Shown here: one piece after another, positions 44,404 to 54,845 of the stretch | How the letters are laid out: every line of letters starts with the position of its first letter | How positions within the stretch are numbered: the stretch's first letter is position 1 | From: Corynebacterium lizhenjunii | Lineage (GTDB): Bacteria > Actinomycetota > Actinomycetes > Mycobacteriales > Mycobacteriaceae | Assembly: GCF_011038655.2 (NCBI RefSeq) | Contig: NZ_CP064954.1 | Span: 434,001 to 498,000, forward strand | Direction: 5' to 3' | DNA length: 64,000 bases | The notes under the pieces: model-generated | Databases searched by the model: none | Seen by the model: only the letters and a program-made list of their open reading frames with translations | Told to the model about the DNA's origin: nothing | Program-made: the position numbers and the translations under genes

Positions 44404-44709
44404 GTGGCGGGACAAAAGATCCGCATCCGGCTGAAGGCCTATGACCACGAGGCTATCGACGCTTCTGCAAAGAAGATCGTCGAGACGGTAACCCGTACCG
44501 GTGCCCGTGTAGTTGGCCCTGTGCCGCTCCCAACCGAAAAGAACGTGTACGCCGTTATCCGTTCTCCGCACAAGTACAAGGACTCTCGCGAGCACTTCGA
44601 GATGCGCACTCACAAGCGCCTCATCGACATTCTCGACCCAACTCCGAAGACCGTAGACGCTCTCATGCGTATCGATCTTCCGGCTAGCGTCGACGTGAAC
44701 ATCCAGTAA
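44404..44709 (+). CDS. rpsJ: 30S ribosomal protein S10
   Basis: 101 residues from a GTG start ([46 protein letters not shown]). Complete. First gene of the S10 operon; it also serves as NusE in antitermination. Confidence 0.98.
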   Translation: MAGQKIRIRLKAYDHEAIDASAKKIVETVTRTGARVVGPVPLPTEKNVYAVIRSPHKYKDSREHFEMRTHKRLIDILDPTPKTVDALMRIDLPASVDVNIQ

Positions 44710-44751
44710 GTGCCCCACTCAGGGCACCACTACTAATTTGGAGAACCAATA

Positions 44752-45408
44752 ATGAGTGAAAACGAGATCAAGGGCATTCTGGGCCGCAAGCTCGGCATGA
44801 CCCAGGTCTTCGACGAGGACAACCGCGTTGTGCCGGTGACCGTCGTTGAAGCCGGGCCGTGCGTTGTTACCCAGATCCGCACCGTTGATAACGATGGCTA
44901 CAGCGCCATCCAAATTGCCTTCGGCGAAATTGACCCGCGCAAGGCCAACAAGCCTGCCTCCGGTCACTTCCAGAAGGCCGGCGTGACCCCGCGCCGTCAC
45001 GTGGCTGAAATCCGTATGGATGACACCTCCGCATACGAGGTAGGCCAGGAAGTCAAGGTAGACATCTTCGAAGGCATCACCTTCGTCGACGTCACCGGCA
45101 CCACCAAGGGCCACGGCTACGCCGGTGCTATGAAGCGCCACGGCTTCGCAGGCCAGGGCGCTGCCCACGGTAACCAGGCCGCTCACCGCCGCGTCGGCGG
45201 CATCGGCGGCGCTGCTACCCCGGGTCGCGTCTTCAAGGGTAAGCGAATGGCCGGCCGCATGGGCCAGGACCGCGTGACCACCCAGAACCTGAAGATCCAG
45301 AAGATCGATGCCGAGTCCAACCTGCTGCTCATCAAGGGTGCAATCCCGGGTGCACGCGGCGGACTCGTCACCGTCAAGACCGCAGTGAAGGGCGGTGCAC
45401 ACGCATGA
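44752..45408 (+). CDS. rplC: 50S ribosomal protein L3
   Basis: 218 residues: [30 protein letters not shown] at the N-terminus, and the central loop [38 protein letters not shown] that reaches the peptidyl transferase centre. Overlaps rplD by 4 bp. Confidence 0.98.
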   Translation: MSENEIKGILGRKLGMTQVFDEDNRVVPVTVVEAGPCVVTQIRTVDNDGYSAIQIAFGEIDPRKANKPASGHFQKAGVTPRRHVAEIRMDDTSAYEVGQEVKVDIFEGITFVDVTGTTKGHGYAGAMKRHGFAGQGAAHGNQAAHRRVGGIGGAATPGRVFKGKRMAGRMGQDRVTTQNLKIQKIDAESNLLLIKGAIPGARGGLVTVKTAVKGGAHA

Positions 45409-46058
45409 GCAACCTCAAGCTAGACGTCCTGACCGCTGACGGCAAGACCAACGGCTCCGTTGACCTGCCTGCAGAGCTGTTTGACACCGAGGCATCCATC
45501 GCACTGATGCACCAGGTGGTCAACGCACAGCTGGCAGCTGCACGTCAGGGCACCCACAAGACCAAGACCCGCGGCGAGGTCCGCGGCGGTGGCCGCAAGC
45601 CTTTCCGCCAGAAGGGCACCGGCCGCGCACGCCAGGGCTCCATCCGTGCACCGCACTACACCGGCGGCGGCATCTCCCACGGCCCGGTTCCGCGCGACTA
45701 CTCCCAGCGCACCCCGAAGCGCATGATCAAGGCAGCCCTCTACGGTGCCCTGTCTGACCGTGCACGTAACGAGCGCATTCACGTAATCGAAGAGCTCGTC
45801 CCGGGCCAGACGCCCTCGACCAAGTCCGCTAAGGCTTTCATCGAGCGCATCACCGAGCGCAAGAACGTGCTGCTGGTGATTGGCCGCGAGGACATCAACG
45901 CTCGCCGCAGCGCCAACAACCTGCCCAACGTTCACATCCTGGACGCCGGTCAGCTCAACACCTACGACGTCCTCAACTCCGACGACGTTGTGTTCTCCGT
46001 TGAGGCTCTGCACACCTTCATCTCCCGCGCCACCGGTGCGGACAAGGAGGAGAACTAA
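45405..46058 (+). CDS. rplD: 50S ribosomal protein L4
   Basis: 217 residues with the exit-tunnel loop [34 protein letters not shown] and C-terminal domain [37 protein letters not shown]. Overlaps rplW by one base. Confidence 0.98.
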   Translation: MSNLKLDVLTADGKTNGSVDLPAELFDTEASIALMHQVVNAQLAAARQGTHKTKTRGEVRGGGRKPFRQKGTGRARQGSIRAPHYTGGGISHGPVPRDYSQRTPKRMIKAALYGALSDRARNERIHVIEELVPGQTPSTKSAKAFIERITERKNVLLVIGREDINARRSANNLPNVHILDAGQLNTYDVLNSDDVVFSVEALHTFISRATGADKEEN

Positions 46059-46360
46059 TGGCTAAGACCGCTAACCCGCGCGACATCATCATCGCTCCGG
46101 TGGTCTCTGAGAAGTCCTACGGTCTCATGGAACAAAACACCTACACGTTCTATGTGGCCACGGACTCCAACAAGACCCAGATCAAGGATGCCGTCGAGCA
46201 GATCTTTGGCGTAAAGGTCGACTCCGTGAACACCGTAAACCGTCAGGGCAAGCGCAAGCGCACCCGCACCGGTTTCGGCCAGCGCAAGTCCACCAAGCGC
46301 GCCTACGTGACGCTTCGTGAAGGCAGCGACGCTATCGACATCTTCGGCGCTAACGCCTAA
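46058..46360 (+). CDS. rplW: 50S ribosomal protein L23
   Basis: 100 residues: [64 protein letters not shown] docking site for trigger factor and SRP at the tunnel exit. Confidence 0.98.
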   Translation: MAKTANPRDIIIAPVVSEKSYGLMEQNTYTFYVATDSNKTQIKDAVEQIFGVKVDSVNTVNRQGKRKRTRTGFGQRKSTKRAYVTLREGSDAIDIFGANA

Positions 46361-46386
46361 AGAGAGAGTCGAGGTAAGGAACAACT

Positions 46387-47223
46387 ATGGCTATTCGTAA
46401 GTACAAGCCGACAACCCCGGGTCGCCGCCAGAGCTCCGTTTCCATGTTCGAGGAGATCACTCGCTCGACCCCGGAAAAGTCTCTGCTGCGTCCGCTTTCT
46501 AAGACCGGTGGCCGCAACAACTACGGCCGCATCACCACCCGCCACATCGGTGGTGGCCACAAGCGCCGTTACCGTCTGATCGACTTCCGTCGCCACGACA
46601 AGGACGGCATCCCGGCCAAGGTCGCACACATCGAGTACGACCCGAACCGTACCGCCAACATCGCCCTGCTGCACTACGTAGATGGCGAGAAGCGCTACAT
46701 CATCGCCCCCAAGGGCCTGAAGCAGGGCCAGATGGTCGAGGCCGGCGCCAACGCAGATATCAAGGTGGGCAACAACCTGCCGCTGCGCAACATCCCGACC
46801 GGTACCACCATCCACGCCGTTGAGCTCAAGCCGGGCGCTGGTGCAAAGCTGGCCCGCTCCGCTGGTGCCTCCATCCAGCTGCTGGGTAAGGAAGGCAAGT
46901 ACGCCATTCTGCGTATGCCCTCCTCTGAAATCCGCCGCGTAGACATCCGCTGCCGCGCTACCGTGGGTGAGGTCGGCAACGCTGACCAAATGAACATCCG
47001 CTGGGGCAAGGCCGGCCGTATGCGCTGGAAGGGCGTCCGCCCGACCGTCCGCGGTGTCGTGATGAACCCGGTTGACCACCCGCACGGTGGTGGTGAAGGT
47101 AAGACCTCGGGTGGTCGCCACCCAGTGTCCCCATGGGGCAAGAAGGAAGGTCGCACCCGCAACCCGAACCGTTACTCCAACAACATGATCGTGCGCCGTC
47201 GTCGCCCGAACAAGAAGCGCTAA
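46387..47223 (+). CDS. rplB: 50S ribosomal protein L2
   Basis: 278 residues, beginning [21 protein letters not shown] and holding the conserved [26 protein letters not shown] segment with the His needed for peptidyl transfer. Confidence 0.98.
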   Translation: MAIRKYKPTTPGRRQSSVSMFEEITRSTPEKSLLRPLSKTGGRNNYGRITTRHIGGGHKRRYRLIDFRRHDKDGIPAKVAHIEYDPNRTANIALLHYVDGEKRYIIAPKGLKQGQMVEAGANADIKVGNNLPLRNIPTGTTIHAVELKPGAGAKLARSAGASIQLLGKEGKYAILRMPSSEIRRVDIRCRATVGEVGNADQMNIRWGKAGRMRWKGVRPTVRGVVMNPVDHPHGGGEGKTSGGRHPVSPWGKKEGRTRNPNRYSNNMIVRRRRPNKKR

Positions 47224-47236
47224 GAGGAGGTAAACA

Positions 47237-47515
47237 ATGCCACGCAGCCTTAAGAAGGGCCCGTTCGTCGATGAGCACCTCCTCAACAAGGTGGATGCTC
47301 AGAACGAGGCCGGAACCAAGCAGGTTATCAAGACCTGGTCCCGCCGTTCGACCATTCTGCCCGACTTCATCGGTCACACCTTCGCCGTCCACGACGGTCG
47401 CAAGCACGTGCCGGTGTTCGTCGATGACTCCATGGTCGGCCACAAGCTGGGCGAGTTCGCACCAACCAAGACCTTCAAGGGTCACGTCAAGGACGACAAG
47501 AAGGGACGTCGATAA
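47237..47515 (+). CDS. rpsS: 30S ribosomal protein S19
   Basis: 92 residues: [74 protein letters not shown] precedes the ATG. Confidence 0.98.
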   Translation: MPRSLKKGPFVDEHLLNKVDAQNEAGTKQVIKTWSRRSTILPDFIGHTFAVHDGRKHVPVFVDDSMVGHKLGEFAPTKTFKGHVKDDKKGRR

Positions 47516-47518
47516 GCG

Positions 47519-47881
47519 ATGAGTGACACCATCACCTCCGCATCCGCAACGGCCCGCTACGTCCGCGTAACTCCGATGAAGGCACGCCGCGTCATCGACC
47601 TGGTTCGCGGTAAGTCCGTAGCAGAGGCACTTGCAATCCTGAAGTACGCTCCGCAGGGCGCCGCAACCCCGGTGGCTAAGGTCGTAGCTTCCGCTGCCGC
47701 CAACGCTGAGAACAACTTCGGCCTGGACCCGCGCACCCTGGTCATCTCCGAGGCATACGCCAACGAGGGCCCGACCATGCGCCGCTTCCAGCCCCGCGCA
47801 CAGGGACGCGCATTCATGATTCGTAAGCGCACCAGCCACATCACCGTGGTTGTCGAAAGCCAGAAGGAAGGTGCCAAGTAA
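47519..47881 (+). CDS. rplV: 50S ribosomal protein L22
   Basis: 120 residues: [59 protein letters not shown], and the tunnel hairpin [29 protein letters not shown]. Shares its final base with rpsC. Confidence 0.98.
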   Translation: MSDTITSASATARYVRVTPMKARRVIDLVRGKSVAEALAILKYAPQGAATPVAKVVASAAANAENNFGLDPRTLVISEAYANEGPTMRRFQPRAQGRAFMIRKRTSHITVVVESQKEGAK

Positions 47882-48627
47882 TGGGCCAGAAAATCCATCC
47901 TCACGGCCTCCGTCTGGGCATCTCCACTGAGTGGAAGACCCACTGGTTCGCCGACAAGGACTACGCAACCTACGTTGCTGAGGACATCAAGATCCGCCAG
48001 TTCCTGGAGAAGGGCCTGGACCGCGCCGGTATCGCCGACGTGGTTATCGAGCGCACCCGCGACCGCGTTCGCGTGGACATTCACACCGCCCGTCCGGGCA
48101 TTGTGATTGGCCGTCGCGGCGCTGAGGCTGACCGTATTCGCCGCGAGCTGGAAAAGCTGACCGGCAAGATGGTCGCCCTCAACATCCTCGAGGTCAAGCA
48201 GGTCGACGCCAACGCCACCCTGGTTGCACAGTCCATCGCTGAGCAGCTGGTCAACCGCGTTGCCTTCCGTCGCGCTATGCGCAAGGCCATCCAGTCCGCT
48301 ATGCGTCAGCCGCAGGTCAAGGGCATCAAGGTGCTCCTGTCCGGTCGTCTGGGCGGCGCCGAGATGTCCCGCACCGAGCGCTACCACGAGGGTCGCGTTC
48401 CGCTGCACACCCTGCGCGCAGAGATCGATTACGGCACCGCAGAGGCCCACACCACCTTCGGCCGCATTGGCATCAAGGTGTGGATCTACAAGGGCGACGT
48501 CATCGGTGGCGTGCGTGAATCCGAACTGAACGCTCCGGCAGCCGGCCGTGGCCGCGGTGACCGCAACGGTCGTCCGCGCCGTGGTGGCCAGCGCCGTCAG
48601 CGCGCACAGCAGAACCAGGAGGGCTAA
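47881..48627 (+). CDS. rpsC: 30S ribosomal protein S3
   Basis: 248 residues: [28 protein letters not shown] domain motif [17 protein letters not shown], and a basic Arg/Gly/Gln C-terminal tail ([27 protein letters not shown]). Confidence 0.98.
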   Translation: MGQKIHPHGLRLGISTEWKTHWFADKDYATYVAEDIKIRQFLEKGLDRAGIADVVIERTRDRVRVDIHTARPGIVIGRRGAEADRIRRELEKLTGKMVALNILEVKQVDANATLVAQSIAEQLVNRVAFRRAMRKAIQSAMRQPQVKGIKVLLSGRLGGAEMSRTERYHEGRVPLHTLRAEIDYGTAEAHTTFGRIGIKVWIYKGDVIGGVRESELNAPAAGRGRGDRNGRPRRGGQRRQRAQQNQEG

Positions 48628-48630
48628 TCC

Positions 48631-49047
48631 ATGCTGATTCCTAAGCGCGTTAAGTACCGTCGCCAGCACCGCCCGACTCGTACGGGTGTGTCCAAGGGCG
48701 GTAACCGCATCAACTTCGGTGATTACGCTATCCAGGCTCTGGAGCCCGCGTACATCACCAACCGTCAGATTGAGTCTGCACGTATTGCCATCAACCGCCA
48801 CGTCAAGCGTGGTGGCAAGGTGTGGATCAACATCTTCCCGGACCGTCCGCTGACCCAGAAGCCGCTCGGCGTGCGTATGGGTTCCGGTAAGGGTCCTGTC
48901 GAGAAGTGGGTGGCTAACGTCAAGCCGGGCCGCATCCTCTTCGAGATGTCCTACCCGAACGAGGCCGCTGCACTGGAAGCTCTGCGCCGCGCAGGCCAGA
49001 AGCTGCCTTGCAAGGTCCGCATCATCAAGAAGGAGGACCAGTTCTAA
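48631..49047 (+). CDS. rplP: 50S ribosomal protein L16
   Basis: 138 residues: [88 protein letters not shown]. Stop overlaps the rpmC start (TAATG). Confidence 0.98.
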   Translation: MLIPKRVKYRRQHRPTRTGVSKGGNRINFGDYAIQALEPAYITNRQIESARIAINRHVKRGGKVWINIFPDRPLTQKPLGVRMGSGKGPVEKWVANVKPGRILFEMSYPNEAAALEALRRAGQKLPCKVRIIKKEDQF

Positions 49048-49277
49048 TGGCTACCGGTACCCCCGCACACGAGTTCCGCGAGCTCGACAATGCTGAGCTG
49101 GAGACCCGCCTGAAGGATGCGAAGGAAGAGCTGTTCAACCTTCGCTTCCAGAAGGCTACCGGCCAGCTGACCAACAACCGGCGCATCGGCACTGTTAAGC
49201 GCGACATCGCCCGCATCTACACCGTTCTCCGCGAGCGCGAGCTGGGCCTGTCCGTTGTTCCGGGAGCTGAGGCTTAA
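49047..49277 (+). CDS. rpmC: 50S ribosomal protein L29
   Basis: 76 residues from the ATG at 49047 ([67 protein letters not shown]). Upstream frame extension lies inside rplP and is rejected. Confidence 0.97.
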   Translation: MATGTPAHEFRELDNAELETRLKDAKEELFNLRFQKATGQLTNNRRIGTVKRDIARIYTVLRERELGLSVVPGAEA

Positions 49278-49279
49278 TC

Positions 49280-49564
49280 ATGAGTGAGGCAAACGTGAAC
49301 GAAGTAAAGAAGGAGCGCGGTGCGCGCAAGACTCGCATCGGCTACGTGGTTTCCGACAAGATGAACAAGACCATCGTTGTCGAGCTCGAAGACCGCAAGC
49401 AGCACGCTCTGTACGGCAAGATCATGCGCTCCAACTCCAAGGTGAAGGCGCATGACGAGGATGAGATTGCCGGCATTGGCGACCGCGTCCTGATCGCCGA
49501 GACCCGTCCGCTGTCCAAGGACAAGCACTTCCGTCTCGTCGAAATCGTGGAGAAGGCCAAGTAA
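49280..49564 (+). CDS. rpsQ: 30S ribosomal protein S17
   Basis: 94 residues: [78 protein letters not shown]. Last gene of the S10 operon; a terminator follows. Confidence 0.98.
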   Translation: MSEANVNEVKKERGARKTRIGYVVSDKMNKTIVVELEDRKQHALYGKIMRSNSKVKAHDEDEIAGIGDRVLIAETRPLSKDKHFRLVEIVEKAK

Positions 49565-49612
49565 GCTAGCGCACTTGCATCTGTGGCTGCTTTAACGCGG
49601 CCCTCCGCGAAC

Positions 49613-49646
49613 AAGTCCCCCTGGGTTCAATCCCCGGGGGACTTTT
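49613..49646 (+). terminator. Terminator of the S10 operon
   Basis: A 9-bp stem AAGTCCCCC / GGGGGACTT with an internal GGG/CCC extension, followed by TTGCG. It separates rpsQ from the sucrose genes. Confidence 0.8.
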
Positions 49647-49659
49647 GCGTTCGTGCTTT

Positions 49660-49674
49660 GCTTGCCGATGCCCC
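49660..49674 (-). repeat. Dispersed 15-bp motif copy (exact)
   Basis: GCTTGCCGATGCCCC, intergenic, 14 bp after the S10 terminator. Confidence 0.85.
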
Positions 49675-49707
49675 TATCCCGCCAACGTCCGCGTCTTCTA
49701 GCCTTTA

Positions 49708-49779
49708 CTGACTCATTTTCTGCGCAAACACGACATCGCGGTATGGCGGGGAGGCAACTTTGCGGAGAAAATGGGTCAG
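49708..49779. repeat. 21-bp inverted repeat upstream of scrB
   Basis: Arm 49708-49728 (starting CTGACTCATTTTCTGCGC) and arm 49759-49779 are complementary at 19 of 21 positions, with a 30-nt loop. There is no T-run behind it, so it is not a standard terminator. It may be an operator, an RNA structure or a small mobile remnant. Apart from this and the neighbouring tandem repeat, 49675-49885 holds nothing recognisable. Confidence 0.75.
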
Positions 49780-49790
49780 GCTCCACCAGT

Positions 49791-49838
49791 CCGGCCACCG
49801 CCCGGCCCACCCGCCCGGCCACCGCCCGGCCCACCCGC
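49791..49838. repeat. Perfect 2 x 24-bp tandem repeat
   Basis: Two identical GC-rich 24-bp units (49791-49814, 49815-49838) 48 bp before the scrB start codon. Confidence 0.9.
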
Positions 49839-49885
49839 TCCGGGAGGGAACCCCGCGCCCCTGGCAACCGGTAGCATCGTCTTCC

Positions 49886-51193
49886 ATGAGCTACCGCCCG
49901 CGTTTCCATGTTTCCCCGCCGTCTGGCCGACTCAATGACCCGAATGGGATGTTCCTCGACGGCACCGATTTGCACCTGTTCTACCAGCATGATCCTGGCT
50001 TCCCCCATGCACCGAAGCGCACCGGTTGGGGACACGTGGTGGTGGATTTGACTCAGCCGGGCCGCCCCCGGCATTTCCCGGACGCACTTTATCCGGACCG
50101 GCCGTATGACCTGCACGGATGTTACTCTGGCGGTGCGGTAAGCGACGGCGATAACATTTGGTTGTTCTACACTGGAAACCTCAAGCAGGACGGCCGTCGG
50201 ATTCCGTCGCAGAATCGGGTGCGCGTGGACAATCTGGGCCCGGAGGGTGGTTTCTACATTCGGGACGCAGCCAACCCGCTGATCCCCAACCACGCTCCGG
50301 GCTATACGGGCCACTTCCGGGATCCGATGCTCACGCAAGACCCAACCGGGGGTTGGCGCATGGTCCTGGGCGCTCAACGCGAGGATGAAACCGGAGCCGT
50401 GGTGGTCTACTACTCGGCGGATTTGCAGAACTGGGAGTTCGGGGGCGAACTTCGCTTTTCTGGCGTCGCAGCTGAGTATGTCTCCGGCGAGGCAGCTGAG
50501 GATGTTCCTGGCGGCTACATGTGGGAGTGCCCGAATCTGTTGCGTATGCGTGACACGGCGACGGGGGAGGACCTGGACGTGCTGGTAATCTGCCCGCAGT
50601 TCCCGGGCCGCGATGAGTGTGGTTATCTGGTCGGTCGCCTGCGGGGCCTGGAGTTTGAGGTGGTGCGCGGCTACCGGCCCCTCGATTTTGGGCACGCTTT
50701 CTATGCGCCGCAGCTGATTAGTTATGGCGAGGGCCAGGCGCTCATGGTCGGCTGGATGGGCCTGCCCGGCCAGGATGACACGCCCACGCTGTCCGCGGAG
50801 GGGTGGGTGCATACTTTAACTCTGCCCCGAGTGCTTGAGCTTGCCGATGCCACGTTATCCCAGGCCCCAGTATGGCCCAGCGTCCCTGGGGAGGTCACCT
50901 TCCGCACCGCAGAAGGCCAGGCACCCGTGGTTTATGGCCTTTTCGCCGGTACTGGTGCCGATGCCCGGGAGTGTGCCCGGGTGGAGGTAGAGGGGGCATC
51001 GGCAAGCGTGGTGCGTTTCGGGCCTGGCGGTGAGCAAGAGGTACGGCAGGCTCCCACACGGCCAGGTTCAGCGCGCTTGATTGCTGATTCTTGCGCCGTC
51101 GAAGTCTTCACCGGCGACGGTGCTGCTGCGTTCTCCGTGCCCGTTTTCGCCCCAAACGGGCAGGAGCTTTACTGGCGAAAGCTGTCCGAATAG
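49886..51193 (+). CDS. scrB: Sucrose-6-phosphate hydrolase (GH32)
   Basis: 435 residues from the ATG at 49886. GH32 motifs: RLNDPNG at residues 15-21 (Asp18 nucleophile), HFRDPML (transition-state Asp), and WECPNL (acid/base Glu). The five-blade propeller is followed by a C-terminal beta-sandwich. It splits sucrose-6-phosphate to glucose-6-P and fructose, acting with the PTS permease downstream. No signal peptide, so it is cytoplasmic. Two copies of the dispersed word lie in the C-terminal domain. The frame is open from 49760, but that part is the repeat region. Confidence 0.9.
   Translation: MSYRPRFHVSPPSGRLNDPNGMFLDGTDLHLFYQHDPGFPHAPKRTGWGHVVVDLTQPGRPRHFPDALYPDRPYDLHGCYSGGAVSDGDNIWLFYTGNLKQDGRRIPSQNRVRVDNLGPEGGFYIRDAANPLIPNHAPGYTGHFRDPMLTQDPTGGWRMVLGAQREDETGAVVVYYSADLQNWEFGGELRFSGVAAEYVSGEAAEDVPGGYMWECPNLLRMRDTATGEDLDVLVICPQFPGRDECGYLVGRLRGLEFEVVRGYRPLDFGHAFYAPQLISYGEGQALMVGWMGLPGQDDTPTLSAEGWVHTLTLPRVLELADATLSQAPVWPSVPGEVTFRTAEGQAPVVYGLFAGTGADARECARVEVEGASASVVRFGPGGEQEVRQAPTRPGSARLIADSCAVEVFTGDGAAAFSVPVFAPNGQELYWRKLSE
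50839..50851 (-). repeat. Dispersed 15-bp motif copy (one mismatch)
   Basis: GCTTGCCGATGCC followed by AC; within scrB at the propeller-sandwich junction, read as Glu-Leu-Ala-Asp-Ala. Confidence 0.65.
50992..51007 (+). repeat. Dispersed 15-bp motif copy (exact)
   Basis: GGGGGCATCGGCAAGC in scrB, read in this orientation as Gly-Ala-Ser-Ala-Ser in the C-terminal sandwich. Confidence 0.85.
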
Positions 51194-51227
51194 ACATAAC
51201 CGTAAGTAATCTCACATCATCCGCACC

Positions 51228-51256
51228 TTGTATTCCGCGCCCGTGATCGCTGTAAT
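51228..51256 (+). promoter_or_regulatory. Candidate promoter of the sucrose PTS gene
   Basis: TTGTAT, 17 bp, TGTAAT, followed by a leader of about 95 nt. It suggests the permease can be transcribed apart from scrB. Confidence 0.5.
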
Positions 51257-51355
51257 TGGAAGGAGACAATTTAATCTGCCTCACTGCCCGGCGGTCCAGT
51301 AACTCCTGGGTATTGACGCCACACCGGTGAGGCCCCGAGACAGGGGAGACCCTTT

Positions 51356-53377
51356 ATGCAACACAAAGAAGTGGCCGCCCGTACGCTCCAAGCGCTGGGC
51401 GGCGAGGATAATATCGTCGCCCTCGCGCACTGCGCCACCCGCCTGCGCATGGTGCTCAAGGACACCAAGGCCGTAGACACCGAGGCCCTAGAAAATGACC
51501 CGGACCTCAAGGGCATTTTTGAGGCCGGCGGGATGTTCCAGGTCATCGTCGGTCCGGGCGACGTCAACGTCGTCTACAAAGAAATGACGGCACTCATCTC
51601 CAAGGACGTCGCCGTCTCCACGGAGGAACTCAAGGACATTGCCGCCAATTCCGGCAACTGGTTCTCCCGCGCGGTCAAGGTCCTGGCGGACATTTTTGTG
51701 CCGCTCATCCCCATCCTGGTCGGCGGCGGTTTGTTGATGGCCCTGAATAACGTGCTCACCGCCCAGGGGCTCTTCGGCCCGCAGTCCGTGGTGGAGATGT
51801 ACCCGGGCATCGCGGATTTGGCGCAGCTGATTAACCTACTGGCCTCGGCGCCGTTTGCGTTCCTGCCGGTGCTGGTCGGCTTTACCGCCACCAAACGCTT
51901 TGGCGGCAATGAGTTCCTGGGTGCGGGTATGGCCATGGCGATGGTCATGCCCTCGCTGGTCAACGGCTATGACGTCGCCCAGGCAATTGAGGCCGGGGAG
52001 ATGCCCTATTGGCACATCTTCGGCCTGGACGTGGCCCAAGCAGGTTACCAGGGTTCCATCCTGCCCACGCTGGTCATCTCCTGGATTTTGGCCACGGTGG
52101 AGAAGTTCTTCCACAAGCACCTCAAGGGCACGGTGGACTTCATGCTCACCCCGCTGCTGACGTTGCTGATTACCGGCTTTGTCACCTTCATTGCTATCGG
52201 CCCGGTCCTGCGCACCGCCGGCGACATGCTGGGCCTGGGCCTGGCCAACCTTTACGAGTTCGCTGGTCCAGTGGGCGGGTTCCTCTTCGGCCTGGTCTAC
52301 TCCCCAATTGTCATTACCGGCCTGCACCAGTCCTTCCCACCGATTGAGACGCTGTTGTGGAACGAGGGCGGCTCCTTCATCTTTGCCACCGCCTCTATGG
52401 CCAATATCGCCCAGGGTGGCGCGGCACTGGCGGTGTACTTCCTGGCTAAGTCTGACAAGCTCAAGGGCCTGGCGGGCGCTTCGGGCACCTCGGCGCTGTT
52501 CGGCATTACCGAGCCCGCCATTTTTGGTGTGAACCTGCGCCTGCGTTGGCCGTTCTACATCGGCATGGGGGCGGCGGCGATTGCGTCTACGCTCATTGCC
52601 ATCTTGGATGTCAAGGCCACCGCGCTGGGTGCTGCCGGTGTGATTGGCTTTGTATCCATGCGCCCGACCGACATCCCGCAATTCCTCATCAGCGCTGCCA
52701 TCGCCCTGGCCGTGTCCTTCCTGGGTGCCTATGGCTATGGCCGTTACCTGGTGGCCAAGCAGGGCAGCATCGAGCCGGATGCTATCGGGGCAGCGGGCGC
52801 GGGCGCGGGCTCGGCTGGCGTAGCGGATTCGGCTCCGGTTGCGGCCTCGGCAGATGCCGTGCGCATTGCCTCCCCGCTAGCTGGCCAGGTGCTTGAGCTT
52901 GCCGATGCCTCCGACCCCATGTTTGCTGCCGGCAAACTGGGTTCCGGTGCAGCTATCGAGCCTACTGAGGGCCGACTGGTTGCCCCCATCGACGGCACTG
53001 TGACTGTAACCTTCCCCTCCAAGCACGCCTATGCCGTGCGCGGGCGTGATGCTGCCGGGCAGCCGGTGGACATTCTCATGCATATTGGGTTTGACACCGT
53101 CAACCTCAAGGGTGAGCACTTCACTTCCCACGTCTCCAAGGGTGATGAGGTCAAGGCCGGGGATCTGCTCTGCGAGTTCGATATAGCGGCCATCAAGGCC
53201 GCCGGCTACCCGGTGACCACCCCGGTGGTGGTGTCCAACTCCAAGAAGACCGGCCCGGTGCTGCTGTCCGCGGCCGGTGGGGCAGAGGTGACTTTAGGCC
53301 AGGAGTTGCTGGCTGTGGAGCCCAAGCTTGCCGATTCCCCCACCCCTTCCGATTCCCCCGCCCCTTCCGCTGGATAG
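51356..53377 (+). CDS. ptsS: Sucrose-specific PTS enzyme IIBCA
   Basis: 673 residues. IIB at about 1-90 with phospho-Cys26 in [14 protein letters not shown] at about 105-470 with membrane helices ([51 protein letters not shown]); an Ala-rich linker; IIA at about 505-660 with phospho-His576 in [15 protein letters not shown]. It imports sucrose as sucrose-6-phosphate for ScrB. The linker before IIA and the C-terminus carry dispersed-word copies ([20 protein letters not shown]). Specificity for sucrose rests on pairing with the GH32 gene. Confidence 0.9.
   Translation: MQHKEVAARTLQALGGEDNIVALAHCATRLRMVLKDTKAVDTEALENDPDLKGIFEAGGMFQVIVGPGDVNVVYKEMTALISKDVAVSTEELKDIAANSGNWFSRAVKVLADIFVPLIPILVGGGLLMALNNVLTAQGLFGPQSVVEMYPGIADLAQLINLLASAPFAFLPVLVGFTATKRFGGNEFLGAGMAMAMVMPSLVNGYDVAQAIEAGEMPYWHIFGLDVAQAGYQGSILPTLVISWILATVEKFFHKHLKGTVDFMLTPLLTLLITGFVTFIAIGPVLRTAGDMLGLGLANLYEFAGPVGGFLFGLVYSPIVITGLHQSFPPIETLLWNEGGSFIFATASMANIAQGGAALAVYFLAKSDKLKGLAGASGTSALFGITEPAIFGVNLRLRWPFYIGMGAAAIASTLIAILDVKATALGAAGVIGFVSMRPTDIPQFLISAAIALAVSFLGAYGYGRYLVAKQGSIEPDAIGAAGAGAGSAGVADSAPVAASADAVRIASPLAGQVLELADASDPMFAAGKLGSGAAIEPTEGRLVAPIDGTVTVTFPSKHAYAVRGRDAAGQPVDILMHIGFDTVNLKGEHFTSHVSKGDEVKAGDLLCEFDIAAIKAAGYPVTTPVVVSNSKKTGPVLLSAAGGAEVTLGQELLAVEPKLADSPTPSDSPAPSAG
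52897..52912 (-). repeat. Dispersed 15-bp motif copy (one mismatch)
   Basis: GCTTGCCGATGCCTCC in the IIA part of ptsS, read as Leu-Ala-Asp-Ala-Ser. Confidence 0.65.
53326..53341 (-). repeat. Dispersed 15-bp motif copy (one mismatch)
   Basis: GCTTGCCGATTCCCCC at the 3' end of ptsS, read as Leu-Ala-Asp-Ser-Pro. The tail CTTCCGATTCCCCC repeats part of it 16 bp later. Confidence 0.65.
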
Positions 53378-53388
53378 AGGCCCCGAGC

Positions 53389-53685
53389 CTAATAGAACAG
53401 CGCCTGCGTGGCGAAGTAGAGGGCCGTGGCGAATAGTGCGCCCAGCGCTATCCACGCCACGACCCGCACCGCCACGCGGGCGTTTTCCATGGGCACCACC
53501 GCCAGTGCCCCCAACGCAACGCCTGTCATTAGTGGAATCGTGCGGATAGTCTCGAACGCCAGCGTATGTCCGAAGGCGAGGAACACGAAGGACATCAGTA
53601 GCTGGTCTAGGGCGCAAGCTGCTAGCACAATCGCAGCAGCCAAGAACCTAGCTGAAGTCTTGGGAAGCTCATTGAAGGCGCGCAT
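53389..53685 (-). CDS. Small membrane protein
   Basis: 98 residues from the ATG at 53685 (MRAFNELPKTSARFLAAAIVLAACALDQLLMSFVFLAFG), with AAGGGG upstream. Three hydrophobic helices and almost no soluble part. Function not recognised. It converges on ptsS with an 11-bp gap. Confidence 0.65.
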   Translation of the reverse strand: MRAFNELPKTSARFLAAAIVLAACALDQLLMSFVFLAFGHTLAFETIRTIPLMTGVALGALAVVPMENARVAVRVVAWIALGALFATALYFATQALFY

Positions 53686-53900
53686 GGAACCCCTTTCCGC
53701 GACCGAAATATCAGTTTGAGACGATTCTATAGCAGTAGTCCACGCCTGCTTGAGCTTTTCGGCTGGGGGTGAAAAGTTGAAGGGCGCGAGCGCCGGAAAA
53801 CGTCCCGTGACCCGGGAGGTGGGGCGGATGTTGCTTATGCGGCCAGAATCGTCTGAACGTGTCCATGATTGCATTGATGTCAATTTGCGACTAAGCTCAT

Positions 53901-54602
53901 ATGTATTCACCACTAATGGGTTGGATTTATGTGACTGGAAGACTAGGCGGAGGGCTAGGTGCTATTTTGACGTTTCGTAAATGTTTAATGACAATTGTTG
54001 TATCGGCGACGGTCTTTATTTTGGGTCCATTGGCGGTGCCTGCGGGCGCGGGGCCCGCTGACAAAAATCGAGGGACTGCCATTGGCATCGAAGACTTATC
54101 GGCTTGGGAGACTGAGGCAACTTTTGAGGCGTTAGAGAGGTATGTGCATCTCGGTCATGACATCTTCGATTATTCGGGTGCGAGTCGGGATCCGATGGTT
54201 GAAGAGGAACTGCTTGAAGAGTATGCTGCGGTACTAATGGTGGAGGGGTGGCAAATTCAGGGAACCGCATCGGAACTGGTAGGTCTCACCGAAAAAGCGG
54301 AACTACACGAGCAGGCATCGATAGCGTTCCGAGCGGCGTGTGGTGGACGGAACGGGTTTCAGGCGGCGCCCCCCGCCGTTCTCCTGGATAGTTGTGCGGC
54401 TACGGCGCTGCAAAACGCATATGCTGCCGGATCGGGTGTGGCTGGCCTGGCCGCTTTGATTACATCGTATACTGGAGCCGGACCCCTGATAGCGGGTTCG
54501 ATTGCGTCGATGATGGTGATCGCATCGGGACTGGTGGGAGTGTGTAATTCGTGGGGCCGGGGCATCAAGGTATTTGCGACAGGCGGATGTTGGTCCCAGT
54601 AG
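53901..54602 (+). CDS. Secreted hypothetical protein with Gly-rich hydrophobic C-terminus
   Basis: 233 residues from the ATG at 53901. A signal-like helix (TIVVSATVFILGPLAVPAGAGPA) begins about residue 30, so the true start may be a TTG at 53967 or the ATG at 53988. Residues about 60-150 are acidic and helical. Residues about 165-233 are Gly/Ala-rich and hydrophobic with Cys residues near the end (GVCNSWGRGIKVFATGGCWSQ), resembling a membrane-active bacteriocin segment. GC content is lower than the flanking ribosomal genes. The family is not recognised; the bacteriocin idea is inference. Confidence 0.6.
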   Translation: MYSPLMGWIYVTGRLGGGLGAILTFRKCLMTIVVSATVFILGPLAVPAGAGPADKNRGTAIGIEDLSAWETEATFEALERYVHLGHDIFDYSGASRDPMVEEELLEEYAAVLMVEGWQIQGTASELVGLTEKAELHEQASIAFRAACGGRNGFQAAPPAVLLDSCAATALQNAYAAGSGVAGLAALITSYTGAGPLIAGSIASMMVIASGLVGVCNSWGRGIKVFATGGCWSQ

Positions 54603-54608
54603 GTGAAC

Positions 54609-54845
54609 ATGAAGTACGTAAAAGCCCTCTTATCCGTGGTGTTGTTGCTCGGAGTGCTGCTATGTATTGCTGGATTAGCGTTCCCCGATGTTGGTAGCGT
54701 TCCGCTGCGCATTCTGCTGGATGCGGGGCCGATTGTTACGGTGTTTGGTGTAGTAGCGGCGAACATCTTATTGGCTACTCAGAAGTGGAAGCAGCGGGCC
54801 GACACTACCGATGGGAGACACGACGCGACTGGCCGGGATCTCTAG
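54609..54845 (+). CDS. Small two-helix membrane protein, possible immunity protein
   Basis: 78 residues from the ATG at 54609, chosen over GTG 54603 because AGGTGA lies 4 nt upstream. Two membrane helices (ALLSVVLLLGVLLCIAGLAF; IVTVFGVVAANILLATQ) and a basic/acidic cytoplasmic tail. It follows the secreted protein by 6 bp. Size and position suit an immunity or anchoring partner, unproven. Confidence 0.55.
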   Translation: MKYVKALLSVVLLLGVLLCIAGLAFPDVGSVPLRILLDAGPIVTVFGVVAANILLATQKWKQRADTTDGRHDATGRDL

